The position numbers and the translations under genes were made by a program. The notes below the pieces were generated by a model. That model was given only the letters and a program-made list of their open reading frames with translations, had not been told where the DNA came from and searched no databases. A stretch of DNA of 64,000 nt from Bacillota bacterium (GTDB lineage Bacteria > Bacillota > Clostridia > Christensenellales > Aristaeellaceae). Below are positions 7,936-15,639 of this stretch, one piece after another; the first letter of the stretch is position 1; each line of letters begins with the position of its first letter. The stretch is from NCBI GenBank assembly GCA_023392515.1, contig JAEVYX010000111.1:1-64000 (forward strand), written 5' to 3'.

Positions 7936-9652
7936 GGCTTCTTCCCCCCATCTGGATCCGTTCCATCTCCTGATATAACGGGCAGCTTTCCATCAGCTGA
8001 TCGTGGGTGCCATAACCCACCATCTTCCCATCGTCCAGCACAAGAATGTGGTCGCATTTCAGAACAGTGGAAATCCGCTGGGCAATCAGGATGGTGGTGG
8101 TGTGGGAAAAATGCGTTCGGATATCACGGCGCAGCGCAGCATCAGTTTTATAATCCAATGCGCTGGAGGAGTCATCCAGAATCAAAATTTCAGGATTTCC
8201 CGCCAAGGCCCTGGCAATCAAAACACGCTGCTTCTGACCGCCGGAAAGATTGGCGCCTCTGATGGACAGTTCCGCGTCATACCCATCCTTCTCGGAAATG
8301 AACTCCGCGGCCTGGGCAACCCCCGCCGCCCGGCTGATATCCTTCTGATCAATTTCCCGGCCCAGACGTATGTTTTCCTGTATGGATTCTTCAAACAACA
8401 CATCATTTTGAAAAACCACGCCGAAGCGCTCCCTGAGTGCCCCGGGATCGAGAGCTTTGATATTCTTGCCTCCGATACGGATTTCGCCTGCGTCCACATC
8501 GTAAAAGCGCAAAAGCAATTGCGCGATGGTGGACTTGCCCGCACCGGTTGGCCCAATAATGCCCAAAGTCTCTCCCCGCTTTAAGCGAAAGGATACATCA
8601 GTCAAATTATCTTCTTTTTGATTATACGAAAATGAGACATGATCGAAAACCACATGGTCTGCTTCCGAAACGACCTCGGTATCCGGAGATTTTATCAATT
8701 CGTCCGGTGCTTCCAGCACCTGCCCTATGCGGTTTGCTGACGCACTGGCCTTGGAATACATCGTAAATACCCGGGTGATTGTCATCATGGCATTGAGGAT
8801 AATGGTAAAGTAAGTCAAGAATGCCACGATCTTGCCCACTTCTCCTGCCCCGGTTTGAACACGCCAGGCTCCAGCCAGAACTACCAGCACCAACCCGCCA
8901 TTGAGCAGAAGGTTCATAAGCGGGCTGATTCCTGCCATAGTCATGCTGGCCTTTTTTTCTTTTTGGATTACTTCGCGGTTCACCCGGTCGAAATGGATTT
9001 TCTCATCTTCGGATTTAGATAATGCTTTTATTACCCTGATACCGGCAGCGTTTTCCCGGACAACCCGAACCAGTTCATCCATGGCCTCCTGGGCTTTTCT
9101 GAACATAGGCACGCCTTTTTTTGAAAGGTATGCCGTGACCAACACAATAAAAGGCAAAATGGATACCAAAACAAGCGTCAGCACAGGGTCAAGCGTTAGC
9201 GTAACCAGTATGCCGCCGATAATGAGTATGGGGGCACGAATACCAATGCGCTGCATCATGCCCACCACTTGATGGATATTATAGGTATCCGACGTCATGC
9301 GTGATATCAGGGAAGGGATGGTAAATTCATCCACCTGCCGATTGGATAGGTAGGATATTTTACGGAAAAGATCATCCCGGATATGCCGGGTGGTATCCCG
9401 GGCAACAGAAGAAGCCATACGGTTAGCCAGAATGTTGGTTGCCACAGCCACCACAGAACAGAACACCATGGCCGCGCCCCACAAGACAACTTGCCGGATG
9501 CTTTTTTGCGGGATTACATCATCGATCACGAAGGCCAGAATCCAGGGCAGGCAAAGATCCATGATGGTGCCAATGAATTTGATAACAAAGCCTACCGCCA
9601 TCCGCGGAACATAGGGGCGAAGATAAGAAAACACCCGTTTCAATGAGAACAC
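7928..9652 (-). CDS. Multidrug-type ABC exporter half-transporter, first subunit
   Basis: At 574 residues it has the same layout as its partner: six membrane helices, then an ATPase domain with Walker A GPTGAGKST and a canonical LSGGQKQR signature. The Walker B end is ILILDDSSSALD, so the catalytic glutamate is aspartate, and the switch region reads IAQRIST (His replaced by Gln). This is the expected pattern for the degenerate-site subunit of heterodimeric exporters such as BmrC/YheI. The start is a GTG at 9652, since an in-frame stop lies just upstream; the ribosome site is weak (AAGAAG). This is probably the first gene of a four-gene operon running to 4407. Confidence 0.92.
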   Translation of the reverse strand: MFSLKRVFSYLRPYVPRMAVGFVIKFIGTIMDLCLPWILAFVIDDVIPQKSIRQVVLWGAAMVFCSVVAVATNILANRMASSVARDTTRHIRDDLFRKISYLSNRQVDEFTIPSLISRMTSDTYNIHQVVGMMQRIGIRAPILIIGGILVTLTLDPVLTLVLVSILPFIVLVTAYLSKKGVPMFRKAQEAMDELVRVVRENAAGIRVIKALSKSEDEKIHFDRVNREVIQKEKKASMTMAGISPLMNLLLNGGLVLVVLAGAWRVQTGAGEVGKIVAFLTYFTIILNAMMTITRVFTMYSKASASANRIGQVLEAPDELIKSPDTEVVSEADHVVFDHVSFSYNQKEDNLTDVSFRLKRGETLGIIGPTGAGKSTIAQLLLRFYDVDAGEIRIGGKNIKALDPGALRERFGVVFQNDVLFEESIQENIRLGREIDQKDISRAAGVAQAAEFISEKDGYDAELSIRGANLSGGQKQRVLIARALAGNPEILILDDSSSALDYKTDAALRRDIRTHFSHTTTILIAQRISTVLKCDHILVLDDGKMVGYGTHDQLMESCPLYQEMERIQMGGRSRE

Positions 9653-9769
9653 TTCTTTTTAACGGAATCTGCGATCATCATTGAGTGTACAGGAAATTTA
9701 CTATATTTTCAAGACTGCAATATGGAAAACACATTGCAAAAATACGCTTTCAAAAGTTATGCAATTTTA

Positions 9770-11290
9770 TTATGCAAGTTCAAAGCCATTCTGGCTCAGC
9801 AATTTTCTTGGCTGAGCCTGAAGATTTTTTAGTTTCAATTCCATTCCGGCTTTTTCTGCGGCTGCCTTTAAGGAGGCCATTTCCTTCAGAGCGGATGCAT
9901 CCATAAACGGAACGGCTTCCAAGTCCATCATGAGGGTATGCATTCCTTCATTTTTCTTTCCCATAGTTTCCCGCAATGCCCCTGCCCCCATAAAGAACAA
10001 AGAACCTTCCACCTTGCAATGCAGTACGCCGTCTTCCCTTGCTTCCGCTTTTACAGCCACCATGTTTTTCAACCGCACCATCAAAAGAACAGCAGCTAGG
10101 AGAAGTGCCGCGCCTACAGCAACTACCAAATCAGCAACAACTGTCAAAACAAATGCCGTAAGAAAAACCGCGCAGTCACTTTTGGGAAGGTGTTTCATTT
10201 CCCGAAAGTAACTCCATTCCCCCATGTTATAAGACACCATCATTAGAACTGCCGCCAGCGCAGCCATGGGTACAAATTTCACATAAGGCATGAACAGCAG
10301 CATGATCAGCAGCAACGTCAGGGAGTGAATCATCCCCGCCACCGGTGTGCGTCCACCGCTGCGAACATTGGCGGCAGTGCGGGCCAATGCACCTGTAACC
10401 GGGATGCCGCCGAATAGAGAGGATCCCACATTTGCCACGCCCTGAGCCACCAATTCCATATTGGGGTCATGACGTGTCCCGGTCATGCCATCAGCTACAA
10501 CCGCAGAAAGCAAGGATTCCATTCCGGCCAAAAAGGCAATGGTTAATGCTGTAGGCAAAAGAGCCATTGCTTTTTCCAAAGAAAAAGCGGGCAAGGAGGG
10601 TGCGGGAAATGTTGTGGCAATCTCATGAAACCGTGAACCGATTGTCTCAGCCTGGGGAAGTAAAAACGCTGCCCCGGTGGCCAGCACCAGCGCTACAAGG
10701 GTAGGTGGAATACGTCGGTTGATTTTGGGCCATAGAAGGATTACCGCCAAAGACAACACGCCAATCAAAACGGCTTGCCAGGACATGGTATTCATCGCGC
10801 CGAAATAGGCTCCCCATTTGTGCAAAAACTCTGCAGGCACCTTCGTTAGATGAAGGCCAAGGAAATCGCCCACCTGTGTTGAAAAGATGGTGATGGCGAT
10901 ACCGCTGGTAAAGCCTGCGACCACAGGATAAGGAATAAACTGTAAAACTTTGCCAAGCCTCAAAAGGCCTGCCAAAATAAGAATTGCACCCGCCATGGCA
11001 GTAGCAAGTATCAAGCCATCCAAACCATATTTTGCGATGACACCGGCCACAATTACGACAAACGCGCCCGTAGGCCCGCCTATTTGAACAGTGCAACCAC
11101 CCAGCGCAGCCACCAAAAAACCGCCTATCACAGCGGTAACAAGTCCCTTTTCAGGCGTTACGCCAGAAGCAATTCCCAGCGCAATGGACAGAGGCAAGGC
11201 GATAACACCTACAATTGCGCCTGCCAGTACATCTTTTGACAGCTTCTCTACGGAATAATTTTTGAGGCATTGAAAAATTGACGGTTTCAT
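9770..11290 (-). CDS. SulP-family anion transporter with STAS domain
   Basis: The 506-residue protein has about 11-12 hydrophobic segments in the SLC26/SulP fold. It opens with the family signature (DVLAGAIVGVIALPLS), has IGGPTGAF in helix 3 and GIPVTGALARTA in the centre, and a cytoplasmic STAS domain at about residues 430-506 (MDLEAVPFMDASAL). SulP proteins move sulfate, bicarbonate, or C4-dicarboxylates by symport or exchange; the substrate cannot be read from sequence. I use the ATG at 11290, six bases after a GGAG. An upstream ATG at 11302 has poorer spacing. No carbonic anhydrase or sulfate-assimilation gene is adjacent. Confidence 0.9.
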   Translation of the reverse strand: MKPSIFQCLKNYSVEKLSKDVLAGAIVGVIALPLSIALGIASGVTPEKGLVTAVIGGFLVAALGGCTVQIGGPTGAFVVIVAGVIAKYGLDGLILATAMAGAILILAGLLRLGKVLQFIPYPVVAGFTSGIAITIFSTQVGDFLGLHLTKVPAEFLHKWGAYFGAMNTMSWQAVLIGVLSLAVILLWPKINRRIPPTLVALVLATGAAFLLPQAETIGSRFHEIATTFPAPSLPAFSLEKAMALLPTALTIAFLAGMESLLSAVVADGMTGTRHDPNMELVAQGVANVGSSLFGGIPVTGALARTAANVRSGGRTPVAGMIHSLTLLLIMLLFMPYVKFVPMAALAAVLMMVSYNMGEWSYFREMKHLPKSDCAVFLTAFVLTVVADLVVAVGAALLLAAVLLMVRLKNMVAVKAEAREDGVLHCKVEGSLFFMGAGALRETMGKKNEGMHTLMMDLEAVPFMDASALKEMASLKAAAEKAGMELKLKNLQAQPRKLLSQNGFELA

Positions 11291-11346
11291 TTGTTTCTCC
11301 ATGCTCCCCTCAATACAATACATCCTTGTCAAACAAATCAAGCGAT

Positions 11347-11375
11347 AGCATATCACTTCCGGCATGTACATGCAA
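11347..11375 (-). promoter_or_regulatory. Promoter for the SulP gene
   Basis: On the minus strand TTGCAT and TATGCT are separated by 17 bases, about 45-55 bases before the start codon. It is divergent from the promoter at 11424-11451. Confidence 0.6.
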
Positions 11376-11423
11376 CGGGAAAGTGAATAGTTTGTTGTTT
11401 TTTGATAGAACAATTGTATCGCC

Positions 11424-11451
11424 TTGCATTTTTATGGAAGGGAGATATAAT
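11424..11451 (+). promoter_or_regulatory. Promoter for the beta-lactamase-fold gene
   Basis: TTGCAT and TATAAT are separated by 16 bases, with the AAAGGAG ribosome site about 20 bases downstream. The -10 is a full consensus match. Confidence 0.7.
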
Positions 11452-11488
11452 AATACAGGATCATGCAAGCAGGAAAGGAGTGACTCCC

Positions 11489-12268
11489 ATGCAGGATGAT
11501 CGGGAGCAAATCCTTGATTTATTGGCACAAGTTCCTGGAAAAGTGGGGTTCTATTATAAAAATCTTATTACCGGCGCATCCTTTTCCTATCATGCCGACC
11601 AGCCGCTTATCGCCGCCAGCGTGATTAAGCTTCCCATTATGGTGGAAGCTTTCAGGCAGGTACGGGATGGGGAAACCACCGAAGATGCTCTGTTTTACGT
11701 GGATCCAAAGCAAAAAAAGCCCTCGTGCGGCGTATTGACATACCTTCGCAACGGCTTGGAAGTTTCTTTGATGGACCTGGTAACAGTGATGATTATCGTC
11801 AGCGACAATACCGCTACCAATATGCTGATCGATTTTCTTGGTGTAGACAGGGTTAACGAAACAGTGCAGGCCATGGGTGCAACCGGAACCAGGCTGAACC
11901 GCCGGCTCTTTGAGCCGGAACTGGCCCGCCAGGGCATACAAAACTACATCACCGCGGGCGATATTGGCCGGCTGCTGGAAAAGATATATCGGGAAGAGCT
12001 CGTATCGCCCCAAGCCAGCCGGCGCATGCTGGATATATTAAGCCATCAGCAGCTTAACGGAAAAATCCCCTTCCATTTGCATAGCCAGGGTATTCGCGTC
12101 GCCCACAAGACAGGTGAAGACAACGGCATCACCCATGATGTTGGCATTGTGCTTGCCCCCCAGCCCTTTGTCGTCTGCATATGCAGCAATGAGGTTGATG
12201 TACCCGCATTCGAACGACTGATGCAAGACATCAGTTTGAGACTATGCATCCTTCAACTTCCTATATAA
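11489..12268 (+). CDS. Class A beta-lactamase-fold serine hydrolase, no signal peptide
   Basis: The 259-residue protein carries the class A motifs: S-x-x-K (Ser44-Val-Ile-Lys47), S-D-N in VSDNTATN, an omega-loop EPEL and a K-T-G in HKTGED. The residue after EPEL, which is Asn170 in classical class A enzymes and helps position the deacylating water, is Ala here. There is no N-terminal signal peptide, so the protein is predicted to be cytoplasmic, unlike secreted resistance enzymes. An AAAGGAG site eight bases before the ATG at 11489 sets the start; the frame is open further upstream. It is followed after 14 bases by a cysteine hydrolase. I would call it a beta-lactamase-related hydrolase, not a resistance gene. 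Confidence 0.85.
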   Translation: MQDDREQILDLLAQVPGKVGFYYKNLITGASFSYHADQPLIAASVIKLPIMVEAFRQVRDGETTEDALFYVDPKQKKPSCGVLTYLRNGLEVSLMDLVTVMIIVSDNTATNMLIDFLGVDRVNETVQAMGATGTRLNRRLFEPELARQGIQNYITAGDIGRLLEKIYREELVSPQASRRMLDILSHQQLNGKIPFHLHSQGIRVAHKTGEDNGITHDVGIVLAPQPFVVCICSNEVDVPAFERLMQDISLRLCILQLPI

Positions 12269-12282
12269 AGGAGAAATTTCGC

Positions 12283-12813
12283 ATGAAAAGACTGCTGATC
12301 GTAGTGGATTATCAAAACGACTTTGTCGCAGGAAGCCTGGGGTTCCCCAAGGCCGTCAACCTGGAAGAGCCTATCTGCCGAAAGATCGCCACCTATCGCA
12401 ATCGAGGGGATGAAATTGTCTTTACCCTGGACACACATGCGGATGATTACCTGACCACGCAGGAAGGCAGGCGTTTGCCTGCTCCCCACTGCCTGAAAGG
12501 TTCCGAGGGCTGGCAGCTTTACGGCAAAGTTGCCTCTTTGAAAGCTCCTCGGGACAAAGTGTTTGAGAAACCCACTTTCGGTTCTATGGGGCTGATGGAA
12601 TATTTGCGGGACGGTTCCTATGCAGCTATTGAATTGTGCGGTTTAGTGACCAACATGTGCGTTTTATTCAATGCGGTCATCGCCAAAACAGCGCAGCCTG
12701 AAGCGGAAATCATTATCGACGAGACATGTGTTGCAAGCAATGATGAATCGTTACACAAAAAGACATTGGACGTTTTAGCAAGTATACATTGCACGGTACA
12801 AAATCGCACATAA
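12283..12813 (+). CDS. Isochorismatase/nicotinamidase-family cysteine hydrolase
   Basis: This 176-residue enzyme shows the family triad: Asp in VVDYQNDFV (about residue 9), a Lys in the central segment (KVFEKPTFGS), and Cys in GLVTNMCVLF. Three metal-type positions typical of nicotinamidase (D-x-H) may be present in FTLDTHADDY. Nicotinamidase PncA deamidates nicotinamide for NAD salvage, and close relatives hydrolyse other amides or isochorismate. The TLDTH and HCLKGSEGW segments favour a nicotinamidase-like enzyme, but I do not assign pncA. The ATG follows AAAGGAG. It is co-transcribed with the beta-lactamase-fold gene. Confidence 0.85.
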   Translation: MKRLLIVVDYQNDFVAGSLGFPKAVNLEEPICRKIATYRNRGDEIVFTLDTHADDYLTTQEGRRLPAPHCLKGSEGWQLYGKVASLKAPRDKVFEKPTFGSMGLMEYLRDGSYAAIELCGLVTNMCVLFNAVIAKTAQPEAEIIIDETCVASNDESLHKKTLDVLASIHCTVQNRT

Positions 12814-12839
12814 AAAATTAAAAAATAACAAAAAACATA

Positions 12840-12868
12840 TTGTTTCCTGCCTCCGAATAAGGTATCAT
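12840..12868 (+). promoter_or_regulatory. Promoter for the FadR-type regulator
   Basis: TTGTTT and TATCAT are separated by 17 bases, and the GGAGG ribosome site follows about 40 bases later. The -35 is weak. The stretch after the -10 (12880-12900) may hold an operator, but I cannot define one. Confidence 0.5.
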
Positions 12869-12920
12869 CCTAATATGGCTTTTGCGTACCATATCATGTC
12901 AAAACCTCGGAGGTGTTCCC

Positions 12921-13598
12921 ATGGAAGGATTCCAGCCGGTCCGGAATGACCGACTATCCGATAGAGCAGTGCATCAGCTGGTACAGCGCATACGTGCAGG
13001 AGAGTTACCCGTAGGCACAAGGCTTCCAAATGAATCCCAATTGGCAAACCAATTAGGGGTCAGCCGGGGTATTTTACGGGAAGCGTTAACCGTTTTACAA
13101 ACCCAAGGGTATATTACGCGAACTCCCGGTGAGGGAACCATCGTCAGGCGTTGTTATGGCAATGAAATGACAGCGCTTCTATCCTCCCAAATCCGTAATA
13201 TAGGTTTTCAAAATCTAGTGGAAATGCGGGAATTGGTGGAATGCCGCGCAGTGCAGAATGTAATAAACCTGGCATCCGATACGCAAATTGATGAATTATT
13301 CAAACTGATTCAAGCGGATATTCCTGCAAACAGCAGCCATCGTCCTGATTACTATTTTCACTATCAATTGGCAGAGCTTTCCGGGAATCACCTGTTTACA
13401 ACCTTTGTTGACGTTTATTACGACGTCATTCGAGAAAAGGAGCTCTTTCAAGAAAGAAACCAAAAGCAAATCGCCCGCTTTCTTGAAGAGCATATTCGCA
13501 TTGCAAAGGCCATTCAAAGCCGCAATGCAAAAGCGGCTGTTTCAGCCATGCGTACCCACTTGCGTCATGTGCACCAGACCATACAGAAAAATGCTTGA
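12921..13598 (+). CDS. GntR-family (FadR subfamily) transcriptional regulator
   Basis: The 225 residues comprise an N-terminal winged helix (about 10-80; GTRLPNESQLANQLGVSRGILREALTVL region is the classic GntR recognition segment) and an all-helical FCD ligand-binding domain (about 95-220). The FCD metal-site pattern D/E, H, H is suggested by FHYQLAELSGN and EEHIRIAKAI and HLRHVHQ. Such regulators usually respond to organic acids or sugars. No metabolic gene is in the same operon; a terminator follows at once. The start at 12921 has a CGGAGG site; an upstream ATG has none. The target may be elsewhere, or be the neighbouring hydrolase pair. Confidence 0.9.
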   Translation: MEGFQPVRNDRLSDRAVHQLVQRIRAGELPVGTRLPNESQLANQLGVSRGILREALTVLQTQGYITRTPGEGTIVRRCYGNEMTALLSSQIRNIGFQNLVEMRELVECRAVQNVINLASDTQIDELFKLIQADIPANSSHRPDYYFHYQLAELSGNHLFTTFVDVYYDVIREKELFQERNQKQIARFLEEHIRIAKAIQSRNAKAAVSAMRTHLRHVHQTIQKNA

Positions 13599-13611
13599 AA
13601 ACGCACTGATA

Positions 13612-13640
13612 AGGCCCTCGCAGTCACGCGAGGGCCTTTG
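13612..13640 (+). terminator. Terminator after the FadR-type regulator
   Basis: AGGCCCTCGC pairs with GCGAGGGCCT around a six-base loop and is followed by TTTGTT. Confidence 0.9.
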
Positions 13641-13648
13641 TTATGCAA

Positions 13649-14716
13649 TTACTGTTTTGCACCGCATTCCGAGCAAAACTTCGTTCCAGGGGCCAATTGA
13701 GCGCCGCAGCTTGAGCATTTGGGTGCCGATTGACTGGCTCCGCATTCCGGGCAGAATTTTGCCTGAGGAGCAATGGCCGCACCACATTGAATGCAGGCTG
13801 ACATAGGCGCCGACTGGGCTTTGGGCGAAGCAGGCTGAACCGGAGATCCCTGTACTTCCTGCATGGACCGGGCAAACATTTGCCCCATGGCAGCACCCGC
13901 GCCCATGCCTACGCCCATACCAGCCATGGAGCCGCCTGGATTATTGGCAGCTTCCCGCATGGACTCTGCCGCCTGGTACTGGGTATAGCGGTTCAAATCG
14001 CCCAAGACGCCCATGGAGGTACGCCGGTCCATGGTTTTTTCAACTTCTTCCGGCAGGCTGATATTCTCGATAATGAAGGATACCAGTTCCAAGCCCATGG
14101 CCGTGATTTTGGGATTAACGGCTTGCAGGGCGTAATTGCCCAGCTCATCATAATTAGCGGCCAGATCCAGAGCGGGTATTTTGCTTTCAGCGATGGCATC
14201 GCTTAATCCCGATACCAATACACGCTTGATTTGACCTTCTACCCCATCCATAGTAAACAGGCTGTTGGTACCGAAAACCTCTTTGAGAAATACAACCGGG
14301 TCTTTCACGCGGAAAGAATAGATGCCAAATGCCCTCAGGCGGATCATGCCGAACTCCGCATCCCGCATCATAACAGGATTAACGGTTCCCCACTTCATAT
14401 CAAGGAATTGCCGTGTGTTAATGAAAAACACATCTGCTTTGAAGGGAGAGTTAAAACCAAATTTCCAGCTCTTCAGGGCCGTCATAATGGGCATGTTGGC
14501 CGTGGTCAATTCATGACGGCCGGGCGTAAACACATCTGCGATCTGCCCCTCGTTCATGAAAATGGCCACTTGGCTCTCCCGCACCGTAAGCTGGGCACCC
14601 ATCATGATTTCCTTACCGTTCATATCATAACGGTGCACCATCACATCCCTTGAATCATCGATCCATTGGATGACGTCAATGAACTGCCCCTTGATCATGT
14701 TCTTAATGAAGCCCAC
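13649..14716 (-). CDS. SPFH-domain protein with two C-terminal zinc ribbons (YdjI-like)
   Basis: The 355-residue protein begins with an SPFH/band-7-like domain (about 1-270; DVIQWIDDSRDVMVHR, RESQVAIFMNEGQ, FGIYSFRV). A Gly/Met-rich linker follows at about 270-300. Two zinc ribbons at the end have CIQCG/CPECG and CSSCG/CSECG pairs. This matches the B. subtilis YdjI-type proteins sometimes labelled virion core protein, which belong to membrane-stress and phage-shock-like modules. There is no membrane segment. The start is taken as the GTG at 14716, because AAAGGAGG lies eight bases before it; an ATG ten codons upstream has no ribosome site. It lies 39 bases after a receiver-like gene. Confidence 0.85.
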   Translation of the reverse strand: MGFIKNMIKGQFIDVIQWIDDSRDVMVHRYDMNGKEIMMGAQLTVRESQVAIFMNEGQIADVFTPGRHELTTANMPIMTALKSWKFGFNSPFKADVFFINTRQFLDMKWGTVNPVMMRDAEFGMIRLRAFGIYSFRVKDPVVFLKEVFGTNSLFTMDGVEGQIKRVLVSGLSDAIAESKIPALDLAANYDELGNYALQAVNPKITAMGLELVSFIIENISLPEEVEKTMDRRTSMGVLGDLNRYTQYQAAESMREAANNPGGSMAGMGVGMGAGAAMGQMFARSMQEVQGSPVQPASPKAQSAPMSACIQCGAAIAPQAKFCPECGASQSAPKCSSCGAQLAPGTKFCSECGAKQ

Positions 14717-14755
14717 AGATGACCCTCCTTTGTACATTGGCTGCACACCATGCGT

Positions 14756-15559
14756 TTACGGCTGCTGAGCAAGAACCACCGGGTTTTTCAATACCCTTAT
14801 ATTCACTATACGCATTTCCAGGTCAAGATAATCGCGAATTTGCAAAATTGCCTCCTGAACGTGTTCTACAACCATCCCTGTAAGAGACTCCTCTTCCTGG
14901 GCAGTGTCTTCCCCTACCGGAGGGCAGGCCAGCAGACGGATCAGATTCGGCGTGGCTACGGCCACATAGAACTGCAGCGTACCCAATTCCGCACCGAAAA
15001 AATTGCGAAGTGCTACTTCCAGCCGCTCGCTGCCATAATGCCACCGACCGGCCAGATATTCATCTCCCTGGGGCAGTTCCATATCCAGAAGCACACAGGG
15101 TTTGTCCGCCGCAAAACGACACCTCAAAAGGCTCATTTTGCTCAAGGCTGATTCAGTGTCCGATATCTGGCCAGCCAGTAAGTTATGCATAAACTCATGG
15201 CGGCACAGGGTCATCATATCAGCCAGGCTGTAATCATCATTGGAAAAGTCCAGGTGTGTCCGGTTGAGCAAGAGCCTCAAATCGTTTACAATCGCCAATT
15301 GCTTTGCAGCGTTGCGTGCTGTTTGGAAGATTGGCAGGTCGGGATAGCTTTCCTTTAATTTCTGATACAGTTCGGCTTCTTCCTGTGCCTTAAGACAAAA
15401 AGCAATAGCATCCACATGATGTTTTTCCAGGCATGCAATTGCCTCCTGCGCACTGGACACCACCCGCGGCCCACGAAAACCCCTGCTTTCCCAATCGTCT
15501 ATCTCGGAAAACACGTTTTGGATGTCGCGTTGATCGGTTGCCAGCAACAGTTTATACAT
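14756..15559 (-). CDS. Degenerate receiver-like protein of unknown function
   Basis: The first 120 or so residues of this 267-residue protein look like a CheY-type receiver of the YesN class (MYKLLLATD at the N-terminus, a central beta-strand VDAIAF). However, the acidic pair is reduced to a single Asp and the phospho-acceptor strand has no Asp at the expected place, so phosphorylation is unlikely. The remaining 150 residues lack the AraC helix-turn-helix usual for YesN proteins and match nothing I recognise; they contain a CRHEFMHNLL segment. The start at 15559 has a TGGAGG site. It has its own promoter and is followed by the SPFH gene. A pseudo-receiver adaptor is possible, by inference. 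Confidence 0.7.
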   Translation of the reverse strand: MYKLLLATDQRDIQNVFSEIDDWESRGFRGPRVVSSAQEAIACLEKHHVDAIAFCLKAQEEAELYQKLKESYPDLPIFQTARNAAKQLAIVNDLRLLLNRTHLDFSNDDYSLADMMTLCRHEFMHNLLAGQISDTESALSKMSLLRCRFAADKPCVLLDMELPQGDEYLAGRWHYGSERLEVALRNFFGAELGTLQFYVAVATPNLIRLLACPPVGEDTAQEEESLTGMVVEHVQEAILQIRDYLDLEMRIVNIRVLKNPVVLAQQP

Positions 15560-15605
15560 CCGCAATCCTCCATGTGCGCATAAAATAAAATGGGGACACA
15601 GGGCC

Positions 15606-15634
15606 ATTATAGCTTGTTTGCACAAGAAACACAA
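15606..15634 (-). promoter_or_regulatory. Promoter for the receiver-like and SPFH genes
   Basis: On the minus strand TTGTGT and TATAAT are separated by 17 bases, just after the stop of the upstream fusion gene and about 45 bases before the ATG at 15559. It suggests that these two genes are expressed at least partly apart from the biosynthetic operon upstream. Confidence 0.65.
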
Positions 15635-15639
15635 TCGAT

